Assembly (NCBI RefSeq): GCF_024347195.1 | Contig: NZ_AP025281.1 | Span: 5,084,001 to 5,148,000, forward strand | Length of the DNA stretch: 64,000 nucleotides | Reading direction: 5' to 3' | Origin: Aliamphritea hakodatensis | GTDB taxonomy: Bacteria > Pseudomonadota > Gammaproteobacteria > Pseudomonadales > Balneatricaceae | In this document: positions 35,812-43,398 of the stretch, one piece after another | How the letters are laid out: the number at the start of each line of letters is the position of its first letter | How positions within the stretch are numbered: the first letter of the stretch is position 1 | Notes under the pieces: generated by a model | Seen by the model: only the letters and a program-made list of their open reading frames with translations | What the model was told of the DNA's origin: nothing | Database searches by the model: none | Made by a program: the position numbers and the translations under genes

Positions 35812-35842
35812 GTCACCGGGTCTTCCGTTCAGGCCCGGTGAC
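35812..35842 (+). other. Hairpin between carbonic anhydrase and fluC
   Basis: GTCACCGGG and CCCGGTGAC form a 9-base stem with a 13-base loop. No T-run follows, so it is a weak or Rho-type end or an mRNA stabiliser. It does not match the fluoride riboswitch. Confidence 0.6.
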
Positions 35843-35864
35843 ATCACTCAGCCGGTGACCTGTC

Positions 35865-36251
35865 ATGAATCCAGCCATATTTTTCAGCCTTGCCGGCGGT
35901 GCCACGCTGGGTGCCTGTTTGCGCTGGTGGCTGAGCGTCAGATTCAATCATTTTAATGAACAGCTGATTATCGGTACCCTGCTGGCCAATATGACCGCCT
36001 GCTTTCTGCTGGGGATTTACCTGGGCAGCGGCAGCGAAAAAAGCCTCCTGCCCCCCTTGCTTAAACTGGCTTTCGTCAGCGGTTTTCTTGGCTCCCTTTC
36101 AACCTTTTCAACCTTCATTGGCGAAACCCATCATCATCTGATGCTGCGGGACTGGCTTAAATTCTGGCTGAACTTCAACCTGCAGATCGGTTTGGGGATC
36201 GGCATGTTGCAGCTGGGCAAAACCCTCGGTAGCCTGTGCCGGTGGACATGA
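35865..36251 (+). CDS. fluC: Fluoride channel FluC/CrcB
   Basis: 128 residues, four membrane helices. Diagnostic elements: GGATLGACLRWW at the start, LLANMTACFLLG in helix 2 (the pore asparagine) and GFLGSLSTFSTF in helix 3, with the Phe-box residues. FluC works as an antiparallel dimer exporting fluoride. No crcB riboswitch is visible upstream. The stop overlaps the next start as ATGA, so it is coupled to a transporter-like gene of unknown role. Confidence 0.93.
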   Translation: MNPAIFFSLAGGATLGACLRWWLSVRFNHFNEQLIIGTLLANMTACFLLGIYLGSGSEKSLLPPLLKLAFVSGFLGSLSTFSTFIGETHHHLMLRDWLKFWLNFNLQIGLGIGMLQLGKTLGSLCRWT

Positions 36252-37402
36252 ACGGATACATAACCATGCAAACTCTTTCCCGCAAACATTTTGAACTGCT
36301 GGCAACACCGCTGGCATCCATCTTCGGCAGCGGCTTTCTGGTGATCGTGCCGGTGCTGGCACAAAGTGCCGGCCCCTATATGGCGGTTGCTATGGCGGCT
36401 GTCTGTTTACTGGCCTATCTGGTGGGCAGCGTCATCCGGCATAACATCCGGGTAGCAGAACCTCTGTTAGCGGACGGCCAGGATTCCACCCTGAACGTTC
36501 TGGAACGCAGCGCCGACATCAGCATTGTCGTCGCCTATGTCATTTCCATCACCCTGTACCTGCATATTCTTGCTTCATTTGTGCTTTCCGGCATTGGCCA
36601 GGACATCCCCCTGTATAACAACCTGCTGACCTCTGCAATCATCATTGTCATCGCCGGGGTGGGGGTCTGGCGGGGGCTGGGCGTGCTGGGCTTTATGGAA
36701 AAATGGGCGCTGTACGTCACCTTTGTGCTGATCGCGCTGGTACTGGCGGGCTTTGCCCTGTTCGATTTTCAGGCCTGGCAGCAGGATGCCCTGCAGATCC
36801 CGGCGGCCCGTTTTAACGACCTGTGGCAAACCTGCAGCATCATTGCCGGTACCCTGATTGTGGTGCAGGGCTTTGAAACACCTCGCTATCTGGGGGAACA
36901 GTACCCCGCGGATTTACGCATTCAGGCCTCCCGGCAATCCCAGCTGATTTCCGCCAGCATCTATATCCTGTTTGTATTACTGGCCATGCCACTGGTGCCG
37001 TCCCTGAACGGCGTATTCGATGATCACAGCCTGATTACACTGGCCGGCCTCTCGGCCTTTGGCTTCTTACCGGCGGCGGTCATTTTTGCCGCCGTGTTAA
37101 GTCAGTTTTCTGCAGCAGTCGCCGACACACTGGCAGCCAGCGGCAACCTCAGTGAGATCTCCGCCAAACGGATCAGCGCGCCGGTCAGTTACCTGTTAAT
37201 TGCCGGCTTTGCTCTGCTCCTCACCTGGAGTGCCGATACCTTTGAAATTCTGGCGTTAGCCTCCCGTGCATTTGCGGCCTATTACGCCCTGCAGTGTCTG
37301 GTGGCGTGGCGGGCAACCGATTCGGTCAGAATAAAAACCGGCAGCCTGATACTCGCCGCGATCATGCTGTATATTGTAATTTTTGCGGTACCTGTGGGCT
37401 AA
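36248..37402 (+). CDS. Carrier-like integral membrane protein of unknown substrate
   Basis: 384 residues with about 11 hydrophobic helices and hardly any loops. The helix opening PLASIFGSGFLVIVPVLAQ and the central SIIAGTLIVVQGFETPRYLGEQYP resemble APC-superfamily carriers (unwound glycine-rich first helix), but I cannot name the family. The start at 36248 overlaps the fluC stop; an ATG at 36266 (MQTLSRK) is an alternative. Coupling to a fluoride channel suggests anion or osmolyte handling, which is inference only. Confidence 0.75.
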   Translation: MNGYITMQTLSRKHFELLATPLASIFGSGFLVIVPVLAQSAGPYMAVAMAAVCLLAYLVGSVIRHNIRVAEPLLADGQDSTLNVLERSADISIVVAYVISITLYLHILASFVLSGIGQDIPLYNNLLTSAIIIVIAGVGVWRGLGVLGFMEKWALYVTFVLIALVLAGFALFDFQAWQQDALQIPAARFNDLWQTCSIIAGTLIVVQGFETPRYLGEQYPADLRIQASRQSQLISASIYILFVLLAMPLVPSLNGVFDDHSLITLAGLSAFGFLPAAVIFAAVLSQFSAAVADTLAASGNLSEISAKRISAPVSYLLIAGFALLLTWSADTFEILALASRAFAAYYALQCLVAWRATDSVRIKTGSLILAAIMLYIVIFAVPVG

Positions 37403-37416
37403 TAAAGAGAATATTT

Positions 37417-38052
37417 ATGGAAAACATAGTGTTACACGCAGCAACAGTATTCATGGGCTTTTTCGCCATCATGAATCCGATCGCCAATGTGCCGGTCTTT
37501 CTGGGCCTGACCAGTCAGGACGACAGCCAGACCACCCGGGCCATCGCCTTTCGTTCACTGCTGATCGCCTTTATTGTCATCGCCGTCTTTTCGGTGGCCG
37601 GAAAATACATTTTCCAGCTGTTTGGCCTGAGCCTGCCAGCCTTCCGGATTACCGGTGGCATTCTGGTCTTTCTGATCGGCTTTCATATGCTGCAGGGGAA
37701 TCAGTCCAAAGTGCAGCAGCCCCATGGCTGTGACCCTGAAAAAGCCAAAGAAGCGGCGCTGGGTGTCGCGGTTTCACCACTGGCCATGCCGATTCTGGCA
37801 GGCCCCGGCACCATTGCGACTGCCATGAACTTTGCCTCTGGTGGCGGCCTGACTGAACTCATTACCACTGTCAGCATGTTCGCAGTACTCTGTATCATTA
37901 CTTATATATTTTTCGTCTCCGGTGAGCGTTTAGTGCGCTTTATCGGCGAGAATGCCCTGCAGGTTATTACCCGGATGATGGGCCTGATTCTGGCGGTAAT
38001 CGGTACCCAGATGGCCATTGATGGCATTCAGGGGGCGTTTAAACTCACCTGA
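37417..38052 (+). CDS. MarC/UPF0056 family membrane protein
   Basis: 211 residues in six hydrophobic helices with the MarC patterns GFFAIMNPIANVPVFLGLT at the N terminus and SPLAMPILAGPGTIATAM in the middle. Once linked to multiple antibiotic resistance, the family has no proven function. The ATG at 37417 has AAAGAGA upstream, 14 bases after the previous stop; it closes a four-gene run that starts with the carbonic anhydrase. A strong terminator follows. Confidence 0.92.
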   Translation: MENIVLHAATVFMGFFAIMNPIANVPVFLGLTSQDDSQTTRAIAFRSLLIAFIVIAVFSVAGKYIFQLFGLSLPAFRITGGILVFLIGFHMLQGNQSKVQQPHGCDPEKAKEAALGVAVSPLAMPILAGPGTIATAMNFASGGGLTELITTVSMFAVLCIITYIFFVSGERLVRFIGENALQVITRMMGLILAVIGTQMAIDGIQGAFKLT

Positions 38053-38086
38053 TCTTCAGGGCTTTCAGGCCTTATCCACCGCAGAC

Positions 38087-38117
38087 AAAAATGCCGGCTT
38101 ATAAGCCGGCATTTTTT
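38087..38117. terminator. Bidirectional terminator
   Basis: TGCCGGCTTATAAGCCGGCA is palindromic, flanked by A5 and T6. It lies between marC-like and the convergent glmS. Confidence 0.94.
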
Positions 38118-38138
38118 ACAACTGCAACACAGTGTCGG

Positions 38139-39977
38139 TTATTCAACCGTCACAGATTTCGCCAGATTTCGTGGCTGGTCCACATCCGTGCCTTTAAGGA
38201 CGGCCACGTAGTAAGACAATAGCTGCAGCGGGATCGAATATACGATCGGTGCCATATCCTTACAGACGTCCGGAATGTTCAGCAGATAGCAGCTGTCATC
38301 GCCTTCTTCAATCTGAATCCGGCTGTCAGCAAACAGGAATAACTGACCGCCACGGGCACGGACCTCTTCCAGGTTCGCCTGCAGTTTTTCCAGCAACGAA
38401 TTATTCGGCGCCACCGCGACGATTGGCATATTATCATCCACCAGCGCCAGCGGGCCGTGTTTCAGTTCACCGGCCGGGTAAGCTTCGGCATGGATGTAGG
38501 AAATTTCTTTCAGCTTCAGCGCACCTTCCACAGCCACTGGGAACATGGTGCCGCGGCCCAGGAACAGGGTGTGGTTTTTATCCACGAAACGCTCCGCCAT
38601 CAGCTGGATATCCGCATCCATCTTCAGTACTTCATCACAGAGTGCGGACAGCCCTTCCAGTTTGGCGACCATATCCGCTTCAGCGGCTTCGCTGAAACCG
38701 GTCCGGCGGGCCAGAATCAGGGTGGTCAGCATCAGGGCAACCAACTGACTGGTGAAGGCCTTCGTGGAAGCCACGCCGATTTCCGGCCCGGCATTGGTCA
38801 TCAGACACAGATCCGATTCACGTACCAGCGAACTGCCCGGCACATTACATACGGTCAGCGATGCCAGATACCCCTGGGTTTTAGCGTCCCGCAGGGCTGC
38901 CAGCGTATCCGCCGTCTCACCGGACTGGGAAACGCTCACAAACAGGGTTCCCGGCAGGCAAACTGTGCGGCGGTAACGGAACTCGCTGGCCACATCCACC
39001 ATACACGGGATGCCCGCATGGCGTTCGATCCAGTACTTCGCCACCATACCGGCATTAAAGCTGGTGCCACAGGCCACGATCTGAACACATTTAACCTGAT
39101 CAAACAGCTCGCCGGCTTCAGTGCCAAACACCTGCTCCAGCACCTTACCCTTGCTGATGCGGCCTTCCAGCACTGCATCAATCACTTTCGGCTGTTCGTA
39201 AATCTCTTTCAGCATGTAGTGGCGGTATTCGCCTTTGTCAGCCACATCATGGCCGTGCTCAAACTGCAGCACCTCACGCTCAGCCTGCTGGCCGTTGGCA
39301 TTTTCAACCTGCACATCGTGCTGGCTGATGATCGCCAGATCACCTTCTTCCAGATAGATAAACCGGTCAGTTACCTGCAGCAGTGCTAAGGGATCGGAGG
39401 CAATGAAGTTCTCTTCCACACCCACACCGATCACCAGCGGGCTGCCCATTCGGGTAGCAATCAACCGGTCCGGCTGTTGCTGGTCAATCACCGCCAGTGC
39501 GTAGGCACCGTGCAGACGTTTAACCGTCGCTTTAACCGCATCATCCAGTTGAGCACCGGCAGTCACAGCCCGGTGAATCAGATGGGTGACCACTTCGGTA
39601 TCCGTATCAGACAGGAAACGGTAGCCTTCAGCCTGCAGCTCAGCCCGCAGTTCAGCATGGTTTTCAATGATGCCGTTATGCACGATAGCAATGCGGTCAC
39701 CGGACAGGTGCGGGTGGGCGTTGCGCTGTTCCGGCTTACCGTGGGTTGCCCAGCGGGTGTGGGCGATACCCAGTGCACCGGGCAGAGACTGTTGTTCCAG
39801 AGCATGGGCCAGCTCGGCCACCTTGCCCAAACGTTTTAGTGCCGCCAGGCTATTATCAGCCGCGTTATAGACGGCCATACCGGCAGAGTCATAGCCCCGG
39901 TACTCAAGACGTTTCAGGCCTTCCAGCAGGATAGCCGCGATATTTCGGCTGGCGATTGCACCAACGATTCCACACAT
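38139..39977 (-). CDS. glmS: Glutamine--fructose-6-phosphate aminotransferase GlmS
   Basis: 612 residues: an N-terminal glutaminase domain with catalytic C2 (MCGIVGAI) and THGKP, then two SIS domains (VSQSGETADTLAAL, GRGTMFPVAVEGALKLKE) and the C-terminal KSVTVE end required for synthesis. It makes glucosamine-6-phosphate, the first step to UDP-GlcNAc for peptidoglycan and LPS. glmU lies 26 bases upstream on the same strand, giving a glmU-glmS operon as in E. coli. Confidence 0.98.
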   Translation of the reverse strand: MCGIVGAIASRNIAAILLEGLKRLEYRGYDSAGMAVYNAADNSLAALKRLGKVAELAHALEQQSLPGALGIAHTRWATHGKPEQRNAHPHLSGDRIAIVHNGIIENHAELRAELQAEGYRFLSDTDTEVVTHLIHRAVTAGAQLDDAVKATVKRLHGAYALAVIDQQQPDRLIATRMGSPLVIGVGVEENFIASDPLALLQVTDRFIYLEEGDLAIISQHDVQVENANGQQAEREVLQFEHGHDVADKGEYRHYMLKEIYEQPKVIDAVLEGRISKGKVLEQVFGTEAGELFDQVKCVQIVACGTSFNAGMVAKYWIERHAGIPCMVDVASEFRYRRTVCLPGTLFVSVSQSGETADTLAALRDAKTQGYLASLTVCNVPGSSLVRESDLCLMTNAGPEIGVASTKAFTSQLVALMLTTLILARRTGFSEAAEADMVAKLEGLSALCDEVLKMDADIQLMAERFVDKNHTLFLGRGTMFPVAVEGALKLKEISYIHAEAYPAGELKHGPLALVDDNMPIVAVAPNNSLLEKLQANLEEVRARGGQLFLFADSRIQIEEGDDSCYLLNIPDVCKDMAPIVYSIPLQLLSYYVAVLKGTDVDQPRNLAKSVTVE

Positions 39978-40003
39978 AACTGTTCTTCCTTCTGATGCAG
40001 TGC

Positions 40004-41386
40004 TTACTGATCTTTAGCGGCTTTCTGATCCACCGGACGCTGCCAGCCTTTGATATTGGTCTGCCGCGCCCGGCTCACCGCCAGTTCTGCATCATTGACA
40101 TTTTTACTGACGGTTGAACCGGCACCCACAGTGGCGTTTTCACCGATCTTTACCGGCGCAACCAGCGCACTGTTCGAGCCGATAAAGGCACCGGCACCGA
40201 TCTCCGTCTTAAACTTATTCACACCGTCATAGTTACAGGTAATGGTACCGGCACCAATATTGGCCCCCGGACCCACTTCGGCATCGCCCACATAACTCAG
40301 GTGATTCACCTTACTGCCTGCACCGATATTCGCCTTTTTGGTTTCGACGAAGTTACCGACCTTGGCACCCCGTGCCAGACGGCTGCCGGGACGCAGACGG
40401 GCAAACGGACCAATGTCCGAGTCACCGGCCAGCTCGGCCTGTTCCAGTACCGAATTTGCTTTAATGTGACAGCCATCACCGATCGCGGAATCTTCGATCA
40501 CGCAGTTCGGTTCAATGGTGACGTTATTACCCAGTACAACTTTACCTTTGAATACCACATTGATATCAATGCTGACATCTGTACCGACAGTCAGATCACC
40601 GCGCACATCCAAACGCGCCGGGTCAGCCAGGGTCACCCCCTGCTCCATCAGTGAGCGGGCCTGTTGCAGCTGATACCAGCGCTCCAGCTCAGCCTGTTGC
40701 ATGCGGTTATTAATACCCTGAACTTCCTGTTCGGTTTCCGGCTGAATAGTGGTGACATTCATTCCGGACGAAGCCGCCATGGCAATGACATCTGTCAGGT
40801 AGTATTCGCCCTGCGCGTTATCTGAAGACAGCTGTGGCAGCCACTCATGCAGCTTGCTCGCAGCCACCGCCAGAATACCGGTATTCACTTCCGTAATGGC
40901 TAACTGATCCGCCGTGGCATCTTTGTGTTCCACAATGGCACTGACCCGGGCCTGCTCATCCCGCACGATACGGCCGTAGCCGGCCGGATCATCCAGCTTC
41001 ACCGTCAGCAGGGCAAAATCGCCCTGTTCGGCAATGTCCACCAGACGTGCCATGGTTTCTGCTTTTGTCAGCGGCACATCGCCATACAGCACCAGCGCAA
41101 TGGAATCTTCTGCAACATTTGGCAGTGCCTGTGCCACCGCGTGACCAGTGCCTAACTGTTCAGCCTGCACGGCAAATGTCAGTGGCTGGCCGGACAATGC
41201 TTCTTTCAGGTGATCCGCCCCGTGGCCAATCACAACATGGGCGTTATTCGCCGGTAACTGACCGGCGGCATCAATAACCCACTGCACCATCGGCTTGCCG
41301 GCAATCCTGTGCAGAACTTTGGGTAATGAAGACTTCATGCGGCTGCCCTGACCGGCAGCAAGAATAATTGTATTAAGAGTTGTCAC
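40004..41386 (-). CDS. glmU: Bifunctional UDP-GlcNAc synthesis enzyme GlmU
   Basis: 460 residues: uridyltransferase domain (about 1-228; LAAGQGSRMKSSLPKVLH) and a left-handed beta-helix acetyltransferase domain (about 250-450; hexapeptide repeats, NFVETKKANIG, YVGDAEVGPGANIGAGTITC). It acetylates glucosamine-1-phosphate and then couples it to UTP. Unlike E. coli, no atp operon precedes; instead a TrmB-like regulator is divergent, with two palindromes between. Confidence 0.98.
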   Translation of the reverse strand: MTTLNTIILAAGQGSRMKSSLPKVLHRIAGKPMVQWVIDAAGQLPANNAHVVIGHGADHLKEALSGQPLTFAVQAEQLGTGHAVAQALPNVAEDSIALVLYGDVPLTKAETMARLVDIAEQGDFALLTVKLDDPAGYGRIVRDEQARVSAIVEHKDATADQLAITEVNTGILAVAASKLHEWLPQLSSDNAQGEYYLTDVIAMAASSGMNVTTIQPETEQEVQGINNRMQQAELERWYQLQQARSLMEQGVTLADPARLDVRGDLTVGTDVSIDINVVFKGKVVLGNNVTIEPNCVIEDSAIGDGCHIKANSVLEQAELAGDSDIGPFARLRPGSRLARGAKVGNFVETKKANIGAGSKVNHLSYVGDAEVGPGANIGAGTITCNYDGVNKFKTEIGAGAFIGSNSALVAPVKIGENATVGAGSTVSKNVNDAELAVSRARQTNIKGWQRPVDQKAAKDQ

Positions 41387-41424
41387 AACAGAGGCATCCT
41401 TGAAATAGTTTTTACCTGAGCCAG

Positions 41425-41515
41425 GTCAATTCCAATTGACATAACCTTATGAATGATTGCACTTTAAGCGATACAGGCACAGATGCAATACAAATTGTCA
41501 CAAATAAAATGACAA
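41425..41515. promoter_or_regulatory. Two operator-like palindromes between glmU and TrmB-like gene
   Basis: GTCAATT-CC-AATTGAC (41425-41440) is a perfect 16-base dyad. On the minus strand its TTGACC end can act as -35 for glmU, with TATTTC 16 bases on. TTGTCA-N9-TGACAA (41495-41515) is a second dyad close to the start of the TrmB-like gene. Both share GTCA/TGAC arms, so one regulator may bind both. Confidence 0.55.
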
Positions 41516-41539
41516 ATAATAAGACGTAAATCACCCACT

Positions 41540-42280
41540 ATGAATGAACATATTTTTGAACTGCTCGACCTGTCTAAAAGAGAGGTCAAAATTTACCGCG
41601 CACTGCTGGCCCTGGGGCCCAGTTCGATCCGGGTCATTGCTGAAAAATCCGGCATCAACCGGGGCACCACGTATGAATGCCTCAAAGCACTGCAGAGCAA
41701 AGGGGTTATCAGCTATCTGCCCAAAGGTAAGCGGCGGTTATTTTCCCCCCGTGAGCCGGACGTCCTGCTGCAGCTGGCACAGGACAAACAGCGTAACCTG
41801 GATCAGGCGATAGAACAGTTGAAGACCCGGGTGATTCCTGACATGCATCATCTGATGCCGGATTTTAACGCGGCCAATGTCAGCTATTATGAAGGCGATG
41901 CTGGCATCGAATGGGTATTGCGGGATATTCTCAGTACCGTCTCAGCGCAGGAGAAAAAAGAATATTCTATCTTTTCGTCCAAACCGATCCGGGCGCACCT
42001 GTACCGGCCATTTCCTAACTTTACCCTGCAGCGGATTCAGCGAGGCATTGAAGTAAAGGTAATCGCCATCGGGGACGGCGGCGAAGACGCCGAGCTGAGC
42101 GAACGTAAATGGATCAAAACGGAAGGTCCGGTCGATGCCGCCTATATTGCTATTTACCCACCTAAATGTGCAATTATTTCACTGGCATCTCACAACTATC
42201 CCACCGCGGTGGTGATCAATTCAAAAGAAGTGGCCGCCGCCCAGCAGATTATTTTTCAGACTTTATGGGGGCTTTTGTAA
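41540..42280 (+). CDS. TrmB-family transcriptional regulator
   Basis: 246 residues: an N-terminal winged helix (about 8-75; LSKREVKIYRALLALGPSSIRVIAEKSGINRGTTYECLKALQ) followed by a coiled segment and a C-terminal TrmB-type sensor domain (about 110-245; SIFSSKPIRAHLYRPFPNFTLQRIQRGIEVKVIAIGDGG). TrmB proteins in archaea sense sugars; bacterial ones are common but poorly known. Placement opposite glmUS makes amino-sugar supply a candidate signal, which is inference from position only. Confidence 0.82.
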   Translation: MNEHIFELLDLSKREVKIYRALLALGPSSIRVIAEKSGINRGTTYECLKALQSKGVISYLPKGKRRLFSPREPDVLLQLAQDKQRNLDQAIEQLKTRVIPDMHHLMPDFNAANVSYYEGDAGIEWVLRDILSTVSAQEKKEYSIFSSKPIRAHLYRPFPNFTLQRIQRGIEVKVIAIGDGGEDAELSERKWIKTEGPVDAAYIAIYPPKCAIISLASHNYPTAVVINSKEVAAAQQIIFQTLWGLL

Positions 42281-42307
42281 GCAATAATTTTCAGTTTCAG
42301 CTTTCAT

Positions 42308-42345
42308 AAACGCTGAAAAAAACCGTTCTTTCAGCGTTTTCTCTC
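42308..42345 (+). terminator. Terminator after TrmB-like gene
   Basis: AAACGCTGAA pairs with TTCAGCGTTT around an ACCGTT-containing loop and runs into TTTTCTCTC. The rest of the 394-base gap before the bufferin precursor holds promoter-like AT-rich DNA and the leader structure described separately. Confidence 0.75.
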
Positions 42346-42576
42346 ACCCCGACTGAAAAAAATTCGGTTTTTTCCCCCGGTCATCCAATCGCTTCCCGCC
42401 GGTGCTTTCAGAACAAAACCGGGAGCCGCCCGGCATCGCTGCAAGCCCTGTAACTGCTGGAAAAACGGCACAGTGCTGCCGGTCATTTTTCAGCCAGCTG
42501 CTATACTCACTTTCGCTGTTTTAAAAAATTTGGCTGTACAAAGAATCACTTAGAGTGTGTGTTTTCAGTTTTGTTT

Positions 42577-42649
42577 CATATAAGACGACTAATTTTATAT
42601 GGCACTGTGTGCACTCCAATATCTCGCTTCAATTGGAATCAACGAAGCG
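42577..42649 (+). promoter_or_regulatory. bufA leader: dyad and pseudoknot candidate
   Basis: CATATAA (42577-42583) and TTATATG (42595-42601) form a dyad that may be an operator. Downstream, TCCAAT (42615-42620)/ATTGGA (42632-42637) and CGCTTC (42625-42630)/GAAGCG (42644-42649) are interleaved six-base helices, the geometry of an H-type pseudoknot or of two exclusive hairpins, 12 bases before the CAGGAG ribosome site. Six-base arms can occur by chance. Confidence 0.35.
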
Positions 42650-42674
42650 TCTATTACCGTCAGGAGATTTAAAA

Positions 42675-43136
42675 ATGAATAAAAATATCAAACCTATGCT
42701 GAGTGGCGCTTCTGTTGCATTTGCGGCTGCTGCACTGGCTGGCTGTTCTGCAACTGCTGCTACTAACGATACTGCCAGCGCAGATGCAAACACTACCGAT
42801 CTGGTACATTGCGCAGGCGTAAACGTATGTAAAGGTCACAACGACTGTGGCGGTGCGAACAACGCATGTGCTGGCCAGGGTTCTTGTAAAGGTACTGGTT
42901 TCGTAGGCATGCCTTCTAAAGCTTGTGCCGATATCGGTGGCAAGGTTCAGGACGAATGGCGTGGTGAAGTGGCTAAGGCTGACTTAGTTCACTGTAACGG
43001 TGTTAACGTTTGTAAGGGCCACAACGATTGCGCAGGTGCAAACAACGCATGTGCCGGTCAGGGTTCTTGTAAAGGTACTGGTTTCGTAGCAATGGGCGCT
43101 AAAGCCTGTGCTGATGTTGGTGGTAAAGCTTCCTAA
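42675..43136 (+). CDS. bufA2: Bufferin-type (BufA2-like) RiPP precursor with duplicated Cys module
   Basis: 153 residues, started by ATG at 42675 with CAGGAG eight bases upstream. Residues 1-24 form an export signal ending in a lipobox-like L21-A-G-C24. Two modules follow, residues 42-90 and 103-151, 43 of 49 positions identical, each with six cysteines (46, 52, 58, 65, 71, 84 and 107, 113, 119, 126, 132, 145) in the pattern HC.GVNVCKGHNDC then NNACAGQGSCKGTGFV. This matches BufA2-type bufferins, copper-related periplasmic peptides whose cysteines are modified by an MNIO enzyme. Known bufferins normally have one module and an ordinary Sec signal; the tandem copy and possible lipidation are the oddities. 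The maturase and partner genes follow. Confidence 0.85.
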   Translation: MNKNIKPMLSGASVAFAAAALAGCSATAATNDTASADANTTDLVHCAGVNVCKGHNDCGGANNACAGQGSCKGTGFVGMPSKACADIGGKVQDEWRGEVAKADLVHCNGVNVCKGHNDCAGANNACAGQGSCKGTGFVAMGAKACADVGGKAS

Positions 43137-43162
43137 GAAGCTTCCCACAGGGGACAACATCT

Positions 43163-43180
43163 AACCCCTTAGGGGGTTTT
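43163..43180 (+). terminator. Terminator or attenuator after bufA2
   Basis: AACCCC-TTAG-GGGGTT followed by TT forms a short, GC-rich hairpin just after the precursor stop. It would let precursor mRNA exceed maturase mRNA. Confidence 0.65.
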
Positions 43181-43186
43181 GGTTAT

Positions 43187-43261
43187 GCGGATTATTGAAG
43201 TCTTTATCAGGTTCACCTCGCAGGGCGAAAGCCCACTGATGTTCTGGCTTCAGTAATCCGC
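43187..43261 (+). ncRNA. Structured RNA element in bufA2-bufB spacer
   Basis: Bases 43187-43200 pair with 43248-43261 in a 14-base helix containing one U-G wobble. Inside, AUCAG (43206-43210) pairs with CUGAU (43236-43240), and GGGC-GAAA-GCCC (43223-43234) forms a GNRA-capped hairpin, leaving a 12-base bulge on the 5' side. This nested 75-base fold is far beyond a terminator and has no T-run. It matches no riboswitch class I can name; it could be a regulator of bufB, an mRNA processing or stability element, or a dispersed repeat. Confidence 0.5.
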
Positions 43262-43398
43262 GTATTTCGTTTCAGGCTCTGCCATTCGGCACTTCCCGCC
43301 GCTCCGGCACCTGACAACGAAGATTGCGCAACATCAACATACCCCACTGTTATTTGTGCAATAATCGCTGAATCGCTGCAATATGAAGGAAGCTTCAC

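Noticed and set aside
35802..35864. Fluoride riboswitch before fluC
   Set aside because: Only a simple hairpin is present; the conserved crcB-motif core sequences are not seen.
38457..39389. 310-codon plus-strand frame inside glmS
   Set aside because: Antisense shadow of a fully conserved glmS; His/Gln-rich composition typical of antisense reading.
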